A stretch of DNA of 64,000 nt from Sphingomonas sp. TDK1 (GCF_001650735.1 NZ_LXVY01000004.1:329537-393536), one strand, 5' to 3'. Numbered from the stretch's first letter, positions 1 through 9,037 are shown. Notes: generated from the sequence alone by a model not told the origin. A program made the numbers and translations.

Positions 1-1022
1 ATCCCGAACAGCGCCGCGAAACGTTCGTCACCGGTGATCCGGCCGGTTTCCGCCTTCCAGTCCCATGTGCCGACGCCGGTCGACGCGTTCAGCGCGAGCT
101 GCAGGCGCTCCTCGCTCCGGCGCAGGGCCTCCTCGGCCTCGGCGCGCTCGGTGATGTCCGCGGCGGCGATGAAGATGCCGGTGCAGGCGCCTCTCCCGTC
201 CTTGATCGGCTGGAAGGCGAAGTCCAGCACGCGACGCTTCGCGTCGATTTCCTCGCCCCGGCGCAGCAGGACGTCGCGATTGACCGCGCGATAGGGTTCG
301 CCCTTCCGGTAGACCTGGTCGAGTACCTCCACATAGCCCTGCTCGATGATCTCGGGCAGCACCTCCGCGACCGACCGGCCCACCACCGCATCCCGTCCGA
401 CCAGTTCGAGATAGGCCGGGTTGGCAAGGACGAAGCGGTGTTCCGCCCCCTCGACCAGCGCCACCGCCCCCGGGGCCTGCTGGAAATATTCTCGCAGCCG
501 CTCCAGCTCGGCCTGCTGTGCCCGCTCGGCGAGCACTACCCGCGTCGTCTCATTGCCCTGGTTCAGGATGCCGAGCACCCGGCCCTCGGCGTCGCGAATC
601 GGCGTGAAACTGTAATTCCACCAGCTGTCGCGCGGCACGCCGTCGCGCGCCATGCGCAGCAGCTGGTCATAGACGGCGAAGCCACGGCCGGTTGCGACCA
701 CCTCCTCCATCTGCGGGCTGATCACGTCCCAGATTTCCGCCCAGACCTCGCTGCCCGCCCGTCCAAGCGCCCAAGGATGCCGGTCGGCTGCGATCGGCGC
801 CCAGGCGTCGTTGTAGAGCAGGCGGAACTCGGGCCCCCAGTAAATCGCCTTCGGAAAGCGCGAGGCCAGCATCATATCGACGGCGATGCGCAGCGGTTCG
901 CACCAGGTCGCGGGCGTGCCGAACGGATGGCCGGTCCAGTCGAACGTCCGGATACGGTCGGCCATCTCACCGCCATGATCCAGAAAGCGTAGCGGCGCAG
1001 CCATGTGCAATTCGTTGATCAT
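1..1022 (-). CDS. PAS-domain sensor protein (3' end outside the window)
   Basis: I read this by translating the minus strand from the ATG at 1022; the frame stays open to the left edge, so about 340 residues are visible and the C-terminus is missing. PAS-like segments lie at about residues 20-150 (IYWGPEFRLLYNDAW), 165-290 (FQQAPGAVALVEGAEHRFVL) and from about 310 (RLQLALNASTGVGTWDW). The second is followed by a PAC-like stretch ending GIFIAAADITERAEAEEAL. No membrane segment is visible, so it is probably a cytoplasmic sensor. The missing part could be a histidine kinase, a GGDEF domain or another output domain. An alternative ATG lies at 1004. Confidence 0.75.
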   Translation of the reverse strand, partial: MINELHMAAPLRFLDHGGEMADRIRTFDWTGHPFGTPATWCEPLRIAVDMMLASRFPKAIYWGPEFRLLYNDAWAPIAADRHPWALGRAGSEVWAEIWDVISPQMEEVVATGRGFAVYDQLLRMARDGVPRDSWWNYSFTPIRDAEGRVLGILNQGNETTRVVLAERAQQAELERLREYFQQAPGAVALVEGAEHRFVLANPAYLELVGRDAVVGRSVAEVLPEIIEQGYVEVLDQVYRKGEPYRAVNRDVLLRRGEEIDAKRRVLDFAFQPIKDGRGACTGIFIAAADITERAEAEEALRRSEERLQLALNASTGVGTWDWKAETGRITGDERFAALFG

Positions 1023-1128
1023 GGCCCACCCCGAAGTCAATGCGACTGGGCAAAATACGTAGCAACGCGCTACGGTTCCGCCGAGCGCGAAGTTGCTCTA
1101 ATGCGACCGCCGAAGGAGATGGTGTCAA

Positions 1129-2136
1129 ATGAAACTAGCCAGCCTCAAGCAGGGCCGCGACGGCAAGCTCGTCGTCGTCTCGAACGATCTCGCCTGGTGC
1201 GCCGATGCCAGCCATATCGCCCCCACGCTGCAGGCGGCGCTGGACGATTGGGCGCGGGTGGAGGGCGATCTGCGCAACCTCGCCACCGATCTCGAGCATG
1301 AGACCATCCCGATGATGCGCTTCCATGAGCGCCAGGCCGCAGCCCCCTTGCCCCGCGCCTATCAATGGGCGGACGGCTCCGCCTATGTGAACCATGTCGC
1401 GCTGGTGCGGCAGGCGCGCGGCGCCGAGCTGCCGGAGAGCTTCTGGCAGGATCCCCTGATGTACCAGGGCGGATCCGACGGCTTCCTGGGCCCGCGCGAT
1501 TCGATCCCGCTCAAGGACGAAAGCTGGGGCTGCGACCTCGAGGCCGAAGTGGTGGTCGTCACCGGCGACGTGCCGCTGGGTGCCAGCCGTGAGGAAGCGC
1601 TGGCGGCGGTGCGGCTGGTGGGCCTGACCAACGACGTGAGCTTGCGCAACCTGATCCCGGGCGAACTCGCCAAGGGCTTCGGCTTCTTCCAGTCCAAGCC
1701 GGCCAGCGCCTTCTCGCCGGTGTTCGTCACGCCCGATGCGCTGGGCGACTGGTGGCAGGAGGGCAAGTTCCACCGCACGCTGATGGTCGATCTCAACGGC
1801 CAGCCGTTCGGCCGGGTCGACGCGGGCGAGGACATGACCTTCGATTTCGGCACGCTGATCGCCCATGCGGCGAAGACGCGCGCGCTGGGTGCAGGCACGA
1901 TCATTGGCTCGGGCACCGTCTCCAACCGCGACGAGGGTGGTGGCCCGGGCAAGCCGATCGGCGAGGGCGGCAAGGGCTATTGCTGCCTCGCCGAGGTGCG
2001 CACCGTCGAGACGATCCTGCGTGGGAGCGCCGAGACACCGTTCCTCAAGGCCGGCGACACGATCCGCATCTGGGCGGAGGACGACAAGCACCACCCGATC
2101 TTCGGCACGATCGAGCAGACGGTGGTGGCAGGCTGA
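1129..2136 (+). CDS. fumarylacetoacetate hydrolase (FAH) family protein
   Basis: 335 residues, ATG at 1129 with AAGGAG about ten bases upstream. The C-terminal two thirds carry the FAH fold signature: a metal-binding E-x-E in CDLEAEVVVV (about residues 138-147) and the third ligand Asp in LTNDVSLRNL (about 167-176), then GSGTVSNRDEGG. FAH-fold enzymes cleave or hydrate beta-diketone or 2-keto acids in aromatic and sugar acid breakdown; the length matches the bacterial fumarylacetoacetase-like group. No catabolic partner lies beside it, so the substrate is open. It runs divergently from the sensor gene on its left. Confidence 0.85.
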   Translation: MKLASLKQGRDGKLVVVSNDLAWCADASHIAPTLQAALDDWARVEGDLRNLATDLEHETIPMMRFHERQAAAPLPRAYQWADGSAYVNHVALVRQARGAELPESFWQDPLMYQGGSDGFLGPRDSIPLKDESWGCDLEAEVVVVTGDVPLGASREEALAAVRLVGLTNDVSLRNLIPGELAKGFGFFQSKPASAFSPVFVTPDALGDWWQEGKFHRTLMVDLNGQPFGRVDAGEDMTFDFGTLIAHAAKTRALGAGTIIGSGTVSNRDEGGGPGKPIGEGGKGYCCLAEVRTVETILRGSAETPFLKAGDTIRIWAEDDKHHPIFGTIEQTVVAG

Positions 2137-2157
2137 TCCGCGGGCCGGCGCGGCGTC

Positions 2158-2703
2158 CTAACGGCGCGGCGCCGGCCTGGCCGGTCCGCACGGCGTGACG
2201 GTCAGCCGGTACGTAGCGAAGGTGCTTTCCTTGGCCGCGGCATCGCGCGCGACGATCGTCCAGTCGAGCATCTGCCCCGTGCGCCGCCAGCGATTGACGA
2301 AGGTGTCGCTGCCGAAGCGATAGCGCATCTCGAATCCCTGATCCTGCGCCTCGCCCTCGCCGGGCGCCGCGAAGGCGCCGCCGAAGCTGTCCGCCCAATA
2401 GCCGGTGAACGCGCCTGCCGGGCGCCCGGCCTTGGCGGGCAACCAGCCGAAGACGAGGTGCGCGGCGTAGCGGTCGGCGGCATCGGCGGTGGCGACGCTG
2501 GTCGTATCGAGCGCGATCATTGCCCCCATCGCCGTCGGCGCGGCGCGGAGCGTGAGGGTGACGGGCTTGTCCATCACCTTGCCGCTGCCCTGCCAGCAGC
2601 CTTCGAGCGCCTGCAGCGCCGCGGGCGGCGGCGCGACGCTTTGCGCGTGCGCGGTGGATGCGAGCAGCAGACCGGATCCGGCGATCAGAAGATGGTTCAG
2701 CAT
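2158..2703 (-). CDS. secreted protein of unknown function (DUF1579-like)
   Basis: 181 residues starting MLNHLLIAGSGLLLASTAHA, a clear Sec signal peptide with an AHA-Q cleavage site, so it is periplasmic. The mature part has LEGCWQGSGKVMDKPVTLTL and a closing TYRLTVTPCGPARPAPRR. This pattern (cost-of-weight WxGxG start, beta-rich body) resembles DUF1579-type lipocalin-like proteins. It begins 45 bases after the dnaE2 stop on the same strand, so it could be read through from the SOS cassette, although a periplasmic protein is not an obvious partner. I do not recognise a function. Confidence 0.7.
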   Translation of the reverse strand: MLNHLLIAGSGLLLASTAHAQSVAPPPAALQALEGCWQGSGKVMDKPVTLTLRAAPTAMGAMIALDTTSVATADAADRYAAHLVFGWLPAKAGRPAGAFTGYWADSFGGAFAAPGEGEAQDQGFEMRYRFGSDTFVNRWRRTGQMLDWTIVARDAAAKESTFATYRLTVTPCGPARPAPRR

Positions 2704-2748
2704 GGTTCCCCCCCGGAAGATGATGCAACGGCGTAGCGATATTCAGAA

Positions 2749-5700
2749 TCAGTGGAAATCGTGCGACTTGATCGGGATGATATCCTCGCGCCGCGACGGC
2801 CAGCTCTCCGGCGTTCGCTGCTTTGGATAGGCTTGCGCGGGATCGCTCGACCGGGTGACCTTGCGATCGCGCGAATCGATCGTGCCGCCATGCGTCGCGC
2901 CGTCGCCGGGCATCGTCATTCGCGGCAGGTCGAGCGCGCCGACGCTGCGCAGCAGATCGGTCAGGTCGGTGATCGTCTCGGCGATCAGGTGCAGCACCTC
3001 GCCCTCGCGCTGGAGGCGCCCGCGCACCGCGATCATCGGCGCGGCGAGGATGATCGGGCGGTAGAGCGCGAAGCGCGCCGGCCAGACGATCGCATTGGCG
3101 ATCCCGCTCTCGTCCTCCAGCGTGAGGAAGATGCTCTTGGCGCTGCCCGGCTTCTGGCGGACGAGCACGATTCCCGCCACCTCCACCCGCGCGCCGTCCT
3201 TGAGCGTCTTGAGGTCGCCGCAGGGGCGGATGCGCCGCGCCGCGAGCGTGCCGCGCAGGAAGTGGAGCGGATGCGCGCGAAGGCTCAGCTGGGTGGCGCG
3301 ATAATCCTCCACCACCTCGCGCCCGGCGGTGAGCGGGGTGAGCGTCACCGCAGGCTCGGCGGCCTGGATCGGCCCCTCGATGCCTGCGAACAGCGGCAAG
3401 GGCGCCTGGTCGAGCGCCTTGATCGCCCAGAGCGCCTGGCGCCGGTCCTGCCCAAAGGCGCGGAAGGCATCGGCCTGGGCGAGCTTCGTCAGCGCGGCGG
3501 GGGAGACACGGGCGCGGCGCCATACGTCCTCGATCGAGGTAAAGGGCCGCTCGGCGCGTGCGGCGAGGATCGCCTCGGCATCGCGCGCGGAGAGCCCTTG
3601 GACGACGCGCATGCCGAGGCGAAGGGGCAATAATTCCTCCCCGGAACGGGGAGGGGGACCGCTCGCCGCAGGCGCGGGGTGGAAGGGCCGCGCCGAAGGC
3701 GCGGTAGTGCCACGTCGTCCGGGATCACCGCCGCGTGCCGCGGCGGCCCCTCCACCATGTGCTGGCGCACATGGTCCCCCTTCCCGTTCCGGGGAGGATC
3801 GTAAGACCCGCGTATCCCAGTCGCTGTCGTTGACGCACACCGCGCGCACCTCGACGCCATGCTCGCGCGCATCGCGGACGATCTGCGCCGGCGCGTAAAA
3901 GCCCATCGGCTGGGCGTTGAGCAGCGCCGCGCAGAAGATGTCCGGATGGTGGCACTTCATCCAGCTCGACGCATAGGCGATCTTGGCGAAGCTCGCCGCG
4001 TGGCTCTCGGGAAAGCCATAGCTGCCGAAACCCTCGATCTGCTTGAAGGTCCGCTCGGCGAAATCCTGGGTGTAGCCCTTCTTGAGCATCCCGCTGATCA
4101 TCTTCTCCCTGAAGTGCGTGACGCCGCCGGTCGACTTGAAGGTCGCCATCGCGCGGCGCAGCGCATCGGCCTCGGCCGGTTCGAACCCCGCGCCGACGAT
4201 GGCGACCTTCATCGCCTGCTCCTGGAACAGCGGCACGCCGAAGGTCTTCGACAAGACGTCCTCCAGTTCCGCGCTCGGATACTCGACCTCCTCCTTGCCC
4301 TCGCGCCGCCGCAGATAGGGGTGCACCATGTCCCCCTGGATCGGCCCCGGCCGCACGATCGCGACCTGGATGACGAGGTCGTAGAATTTGTGCGGCTTCA
4401 ACCGCGGCAGCATCGACATCTGCGCCCGGCTTTCGATCTGGAAGGTGCCGAGGGTATCGGCTTGTCGGATCATCGCGAAGGTGGCGGGATCGTCCTCCTG
4501 CATCGCGTCCGAGGCGAGCGTGAGCTTCACCCCCTTGTGCTGTTCGAGCAGATCGAACGCGCGCCGCATGCAGCCGAGCATGCCGAGCCCGAGAATATCG
4601 ACCTTCATCAGGCCGAGTTCCTCGATATCGTCCTTCTCCCATTCGATCACCCGCCGCGCCACCATCGCCGCCGGTTCGATCGGCACGATCTCGTCGAGAT
4701 TCGCCTGGGCCAGCACGAAGCCACCGGGATGCTGCGAGCGATGGCGCGGGGTGCCGATCAGCTGGCGGGCGAGATCGAGCGTCAGCGCCAGCCGCGGTTC
4801 GCTGGCATCGAGGTTGAGCGCGGCGGCATCGGCCTCGCTCACCCCTTCGTTCGACCAGCCCCAGACCTGCCCCGCCAGCCCGGCGGTGACGTCCTCGGGC
4901 AGCCCCAGCGCCTTGCCGACCTCGCGCACCGCCCCACGCGTACGATAGCGGCTGACCACGGCGGTGAGCGCGGCGTGGCGCGCGCCATAGGTCTCGTAGA
5001 TCCACTGGATCACTTCCTCGCGCCGCTCATGCTCGAAATCGACGTCGATATCGGGCGGCTCGTTGCGGTCGGCGGAGAGGAACCGCTCGAACAGCAGCTT
5101 GTGCACCACCGGGTCGATCGAGGTGACCCCGAGCAGGAAGCAGATCAGCGAATTGGCCGCACTGCCCCGCCCCTGGCACAGGATTTCCTGCGCGCGGGCG
5201 TAGCGGACGATCGAATGCACGGTGAGGAAATAGGGCGCGTAGCCGAATTTCTCGACCAGCGTCAGCTCCTTCTCCAGCAGCTCGGCATAGGCCGGCGGCG
5301 GTCCCTCCGGAAACTTCACGGCAAGCGCATCGCGGGCGAGCTTGGCCAGCGCTTCCTGCGGGCTGCGGCCGGACATCACCACTTCGTCGGGGTAGCGATA
5401 GAGCGTGCCGAGTTCGCGGGGATTGAAGCTGCAGCGCTCGACCACTGCCTCCACCGCCTGCAGCGCCTCGGGCCAGGCGGCGAAGCGGCGCGCCATTTCG
5501 TGCGGGGGCTTGAGATGCCGGTCAGCGCTGCGGGCGCGGCGGAAGCCGAGATCGTCGACGGTGGTGGTGTGGCGGATCGCGGTCATCACGTCGTGCAGCA
5601 TCCGCCGATCGGGGTGATGATAGAGCACATCGCCGGTGGCGAGCGGGGTCAGGCCATGCGCCGCGGCGGCCTCTGCCAGCCTGTGCAGCCGCACCGCCTC

Positions 5701-6183
5701 CTGCGGGCGACGATGGCGGGTGAGCGTGACATGCCCGCGCTCCCCGAACACATCCGCCATCCAGCGCAGCGCCGCCGGGTCGCCGCCATCCGCCATGCCC
5801 GGCGCCAGCGCGGCGACAAGGCCGTCGGCATGCCCCGCCACATCCTCCCAATGGAGGAAGCACTGCCCCTTCTCGCCATGCTGCGCATCCGCCCGCGCCT
5901 TGCCGATGCTGAGCAGCCGGGTGAGCCGCGACCAGGCGGCGAGATCCTCGGGCCAGACCAGCACGCCGCTGCCGTCGGTCAGGTCCAGCCGGCAGCCGGT
6001 GACCAGCCGCACGCCCGTCGCCTCCGCCGCGACCAGCGCGCGGACGATCCCGCCGACACTGTTGTGATCGGTAATGCCGAGCGCGGGCATGCCATAGGCC
6101 GCCGCCGCCTCGAACAGCTCGGACGGCGCGGAGGCACCGCGCAGGAAGGAATAATGGCTGGTTACCTGGAGTTCGGCATACAT
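2749..6183 (-). CDS. dnaE2: error-prone DNA polymerase DnaE2 (ImuC)
   Basis: About 1144 residues, alpha subunit of a C-family polymerase that copies past DNA damage with ImuA and ImuB. Visible parts: PHP domain at the N-terminus (LGITDHNS, residues 35-42), polymerase acidic motif PDIDVDF (about 378), tail with OB-fold (GARVEVAGIVLVRQKPGSAK, about 1000). I chose ATG 6183 because the family begins YAELQVTSHYSFLRGAS; a GTG at 6192 overlaps the imuB stop and is the alternative. Last gene of the imuA-imuB-dnaE2 cassette. A foreign-looking segment of about 55 residues (SSPEREGGPCAPAHGGG...) interrupts the protein between TRVL and LPLRLGMRV; it is encoded by a palindromic repeat at 3635-3798. Confidence 0.95.
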   Translation of the reverse strand: MYAELQVTSHYSFLRGASAPSELFEAAAAYGMPALGITDHNSVGGIVRALVAAEATGVRLVTGCRLDLTDGSGVLVWPEDLAAWSRLTRLLSIGKARADAQHGEKGQCFLHWEDVAGHADGLVAALAPGMADGGDPAALRWMADVFGERGHVTLTRHRRPQEAVRLHRLAEAAAAHGLTPLATGDVLYHHPDRRMLHDVMTAIRHTTTVDDLGFRRARSADRHLKPPHEMARRFAAWPEALQAVEAVVERCSFNPRELGTLYRYPDEVVMSGRSPQEALAKLARDALAVKFPEGPPPAYAELLEKELTLVEKFGYAPYFLTVHSIVRYARAQEILCQGRGSAANSLICFLLGVTSIDPVVHKLLFERFLSADRNEPPDIDVDFEHERREEVIQWIYETYGARHAALTAVVSRYRTRGAVREVGKALGLPEDVTAGLAGQVWGWSNEGVSEADAAALNLDASEPRLALTLDLARQLIGTPRHRSQHPGGFVLAQANLDEIVPIEPAAMVARRVIEWEKDDIEELGLMKVDILGLGMLGCMRRAFDLLEQHKGVKLTLASDAMQEDDPATFAMIRQADTLGTFQIESRAQMSMLPRLKPHKFYDLVIQVAIVRPGPIQGDMVHPYLRRREGKEEVEYPSAELEDVLSKTFGVPLFQEQAMKVAIVGAGFEPAEADALRRAMATFKSTGGVTHFREKMISGMLKKGYTQDFAERTFKQIEGFGSYGFPESHAASFAKIAYASSWMKCHHPDIFCAALLNAQPMGFYAPAQIVRDAREHGVEVRAVCVNDSDWDTRVLRSSPEREGGPCAPAHGGGAAAARGGDPGRRGTTAPSARPFHPAPAASGPPPRSGEELLPLRLGMRVVQGLSARDAEAILAARAERPFTSIEDVWRRARVSPAALTKLAQADAFRAFGQDRRQALWAIKALDQAPLPLFAGIEGPIQAAEPAVTLTPLTAGREVVEDYRATQLSLRAHPLHFLRGTLAARRIRPCGDLKTLKDGARVEVAGIVLVRQKPGSAKSIFLTLEDESGIANAIVWPARFALYRPIILAAPMIAVRGRLQREGEVLHLIAETITDLTDLLRSVGALDLPRMTMPGDGATHGGTIDSRDRKVTRSSDPAQAYPKQRTPESWPSRREDIIPIKSHDFH
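3635..3798. repeat. palindromic repeat element inserted in frame in dnaE2
   Basis: 164 bp bounded by 26-bp terminal inverted repeats (3635-3660 and 3773-3798) that match with one mismatch. The inside holds shorter palindromes, including CCATGTG/CACATGG near 3755-3773. Conserved blocks CCGCAGGCG...GGGGTGGA and CCCCTCCACCA...CTGGCG...GGTCCCCC recur in the rarD-argG gap at 14065-14222, so this is a repeat family. No transposase is encoded. The dnaE2 frame runs through it without a stop. Confidence 0.85.
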
Positions 6184-6188
6184 GGCGG

Positions 6189-8333
6189 TCACCCGAACAG
6201 GCCGTGGAGATACCAGCTGAGATCGCCGGTAACGCTACGTTCGCCATCGCCCTGGCGGAACAACCAGTAACGGCGGCCGCGCTCGTCCTCGACGCGGAAA
6301 TAGTCGCGCGTGGCATGGGTTTCCGCCGCGCGCTTCCACCATTCGCCATGGATGCGCTCGGGCCCGTCGGCATGGACCACCTCGTGCCGCTCGCCCCGCC
6401 AGGTGAAGCGACGCGGCGGCTGGTCAGGCAGCTCGGCGACCACGAAGTCCAGCCGCTCGGGCCGGCGTAGCAGGCGGATCGGGCGCGGCCAGTCGGGGTG
6501 CCAGGGCGGCAGCGGGGCATTGCGGTCGAGCTGGCGGACATCGTCGGCCTTCATCGGCGGGGCCTCGCGTTCGGGCGGATCGAGCGGCGGGAGGGCCGCC
6601 GCCGAGCGCTCCGGCACGTCGCTCTCCACCGGCCGCATCCGCCAGAGCCGCGCCATGCCGATCCGCGTCGCCAGCGTGTCTATCAAGGGCGCGAGATCGG
6701 GCACCGTCTCGGCATCGAGCCGCTCTTCCACCGGCAGCGCGCCGAGGGGTTCGCTGCGCAGCAAATGCAGCGTCATCGCGTCGAGGCCATAGCCCGGCTC
6801 GATCTGGTCGATCCGGCGCGCGAGCAGGCGGAGCAGATGCGCGGGATCACGGCTGGCGCGGGCGAGACCGATGCCGATCCGTTGCGGCACGCCGTCGACG
6901 CGGTCGGCGACCAGCCCAATGCGGCGCGCCCCTTGCCCTGCTTCGGCCAATGCTTCGGCGAGACGGTGGACGAGATCGCCCAGCCAGTGGGCGATCGCCT
7001 CAGGCGTGGCGATCGGCTCGGCAAAGCGCTGGGTGACCGCGATCGGCTCGGGCGGTGTGACGGGGGTGACCGGCTCCGGGATGCGGCCCAGCGCCTGGTC
7101 CAGCCGTGCGGCGATGACGGTGCCGAAGCGGCGGACCAACGGCGCGCGGGGGAGCGCGGCGAGCTGGCCGATGCTGTCGACGCCGAGCCGGTGCAGCAGG
7201 TCGAGCGCATCCCCCTCCAGCCGCAACGCCTCGACCGGCAGCGGCGCGAGCCACGCGCCATGTTCGCCGGGCGGGCAGCGGAGCAGCGTCTCGGGGCGGA
7301 AGCGCGCCAAGGCCCAGGCGGCGCCAAGGGTATCGGCGACGGCGATCCTAGCGGCGAAGCCCAGCCGGGCGAGCAGCGCATGCAGCCGGCGCAGCATCCT
7401 GGCCTCGCCGCCGTGGAGATGGGCAACGCCGGTCAGGTCGAGGAACAGCAGGTCCTCCCCGGCCAGGGTCACGCTCGGCGACCAGCGCCGCGCGAGGCCG
7501 TGCGCCAGCCGTTCGAGATCGGCGCGATCGCCGTCCGGATCGGCCGGGTCGACGCGGAGCTCGGGCACCAGCGCACGGGCCTGGGTAAGCGCCATGCCGA
7601 TGCGGATACCCGCGGCAAGCGCAGCCGGGCAGGCCGCAGCGACTTCGCTGCGGCTGCCGGTGCGGCGGGAGAGGATGCGGGGAGACTCCACACCCCTTTC
7701 GTCATCCCGGCGAAGGCCGGGATCCATTACCTTCTCCGCTGGGGAGGAAGCCGAAACCGACAGGCGAATGGATCCCGGCTTTCGCCGGGATGACGATTGT
7801 GGGGGAGGCGCCGACGCCACGACGGACGGCGCAGCCCCGCGCGCCGCCAGCGGCAACCGCACCACCCCACCCGCCATTGCCCCGCCCTCGTCGGGCCGCA
7901 TCCGCCTGAACACCGGCTCGGCCGCCTCGCTGCGCCGGCCGAGCTCGCGCATCGGCGGCCGCTGGTGCGGCGGCAGCGCGGCGATGGCAGCATCGCGCGC
8001 GGCCCGCGCCCAGCGCGCCCCCGGCCGCCAGCCGCCACCGCGCTGGACGGAGCACGCGGCTTCCTGCTCGGCAGCGGCGAGCGCTTGTGCCTGGACGAGC
8101 CCTTCCAAGTCTTCGCTCCCCTCCCGCCTGGAGGAGGGACTGACGTGGAGAGGGTGGACTACGCTAAGATCAGCCCCTCCCCCGGCCCCTCTCGCAAGCG
8201 GCAGGGCAACGGGTGCGGTATCGTTCGTAGAAAGCGCCCGGCCCCGCTCAGGCGGCGGCAGCGCGCGCCGCTCGGCCCGCCGCACGCGATCGAGCGACCA
8301 GTGGGGCAGGAAGAGCGCAGCGACCCGTTGCAT
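6189..8333 (-). CDS. imuB: ImuB, inactive Y-family polymerase-like protein of the mutasome
   Basis: 714 residues from ATG 8333 (MQRVAALFLPHWSLDRVRR, the usual ImuB start). ImuB links ImuA and DnaE2 to the beta clamp during translesion synthesis. Motifs: ACPAALAAGIRIGMALTQAR, FLDLTGVAHLHGGEARMLRR, and the little-finger region near IGLVADRVDGVPQRIG. The long N-terminal third is swollen by two repeat-derived inserts, at about residues 40-75 and 180-211 (SRRKPGSIRLS...DPGLRRDDE). The first 86 bp overlap the end of imuA and the TGA abuts dnaE2, as expected for a coupled SOS operon. Confidence 0.93.
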   Translation of the reverse strand: MQRVAALFLPHWSLDRVRRAERRALPPPERGRALSTNDTAPVALPLARGAGGGADLSVVHPLHVSPSSRREGSEDLEGLVQAQALAAAEQEAACSVQRGGGWRPGARWARAARDAAIAALPPHQRPPMRELGRRSEAAEPVFRRMRPDEGGAMAGGVVRLPLAARGAAPSVVASAPPPQSSSRRKPGSIRLSVSASSPAEKVMDPGLRRDDERGVESPRILSRRTGSRSEVAAACPAALAAGIRIGMALTQARALVPELRVDPADPDGDRADLERLAHGLARRWSPSVTLAGEDLLFLDLTGVAHLHGGEARMLRRLHALLARLGFAARIAVADTLGAAWALARFRPETLLRCPPGEHGAWLAPLPVEALRLEGDALDLLHRLGVDSIGQLAALPRAPLVRRFGTVIAARLDQALGRIPEPVTPVTPPEPIAVTQRFAEPIATPEAIAHWLGDLVHRLAEALAEAGQGARRIGLVADRVDGVPQRIGIGLARASRDPAHLLRLLARRIDQIEPGYGLDAMTLHLLRSEPLGALPVEERLDAETVPDLAPLIDTLATRIGMARLWRMRPVESDVPERSAAALPPLDPPEREAPPMKADDVRQLDRNAPLPPWHPDWPRPIRLLRRPERLDFVVAELPDQPPRRFTWRGERHEVVHADGPERIHGEWWKRAAETHATRDYFRVEDERGRRYWLFRQGDGERSVTGDLSWYLHGLFG
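7699..7796. repeat. palindromic GTCATCCCGGCGAAGGCCGG-type repeat inside imuB
   Basis: 98 bp with 30-bp terminal inverted repeats (7699-7728 and 7767-7796) differing at one base. Each arm holds its own palindrome, CCCGGCGAAGGCCGGG and CCCGGCTTTCGCCGGG. This is the widespread proteobacterial repeat whose translation typically reads RRKPGS...DPGLRRDDE, and that is what appears at about residues 180-211 of ImuB. It stays in frame. Confidence 0.88.
8110..8214. repeat. GC-rich repeat-like insert near the imuB N-terminus
   Basis: A stretch rich in CCCCTCCC and GGAGGAGGG blocks at the left and CCCCTCCCCCGGCCCCTCTC at the right, translated in ImuB as LPLARGAGGGADLSVVHPLH followed by VSPSSRREG. The pairing is imperfect and the borders are uncertain. 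Its position in a variable part of the protein and its composition suggest a decayed repeat of a third family. Confidence 0.5.
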
Positions 8334-8997
8334 CGCAGGCCTCCACCAAGAGTTGGAATGATTCCCCCCCACGTTGCCGCGCCAGCGACACGTCCCAGCG
8401 CGGCCGACCGACCCCCTCCACCGGCAGCGGCGCCGAGGGCGCGCAGCCGATCCGCCAGCGCGTCACCGCCGCGGACGGCGCCCCCAGCGGATCGCTCCCC
8501 TCACGGGCATGGCGCTTGAGCAGCAGCGCGATCGTGCGCCCCCCCTCGGCCACCAGCTGCAGCCGCCGGGTCGCCGGCATGGCGAGCCGCTTCACCTCGC
8601 CGATCACCGCGCCGAGGCCGCGATGGCGCAGCCCCTCCTCCATGATCGCGAGCAGTTCGTCGTCGTCGCGCGCCTCGGCATAGATCACCCGCTTGGGATC
8701 GAGGCCCACCTGCGCCAGGCCGGGGGCGAACAGGTCGCGCCGGCGCACCACCCACAGCACCGGCCCCCAGCAGCGCGCGGCGATTCCGCCGAGGAAGGTG
8801 GTGGCGGCGCAATCGTCGGTCAGGTCGGGCGTCGCGCCCGAAATCTCGTGCAGCGCATCGAGCCGCAGCCCGCCGTCCGCCAGCCGCGAATCGAGCCGCT
8901 CCAGCCCGAACGGCAGCACCGGGCGCCGGCGGAATCCGGTGCCGTCGATGGCGCTGAGCATTGCGCGCAACTGGTCGAGAGTGGCAGGATCGGGCAC
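8248..8997 (-). CDS. imuA: ImuA, RecA-like protein of the SOS mutasome
   Basis: 249 residues from ATG 8997. The middle resembles the RecA core fold without a full Walker A: LDALHEISGATPDLTDDCAA, LWVVRRRDLFAPGLAQVGLD and VIYAEARDDDELLAIMEEGL are typical of the ImuA/SulA-like family. It is first in the imuA-imuB-dnaE2 cassette; a LexA box lies 41 bases upstream of its start, so SOS induction is expected. The C-terminal region (RWDVSLARQRGGESFQLLVE) overlaps imuB by 86 bp. Confidence 0.9.
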   Translation of the reverse strand: MPDPATLDQLRAMLSAIDGTGFRRRPVLPFGLERLDSRLADGGLRLDALHEISGATPDLTDDCAATTFLGGIAARCWGPVLWVVRRRDLFAPGLAQVGLDPKRVIYAEARDDDELLAIMEEGLRHRGLGAVIGEVKRLAMPATRRLQLVAEGGRTIALLLKRHAREGSDPLGAPSAAVTRWRIGCAPSAPLPVEGVGRPRWDVSLARQRGGESFQLLVEACDATGRCALPAPLVARSRAAGRAARAAAA

Positions 8998-9037
8998 GGC
9001 GACTCGCTCGGGGGTTGATGACAGGTCCGACTCGTTC

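Noticed and set aside
3635..3798. Reading the dnaE2 insert as a frameshift or intron
   Set aside because: The frame continues normally on both sides, there is no stop inside, and no intron or intein signature can be seen.
3859..6270. 803-codon open frame on the plus strand across dnaE2
   Set aside because: It is antisense to a well-conserved polymerase gene; its composition is the usual GC-rich shadow (Arg/His/Ala rich) with no motif.
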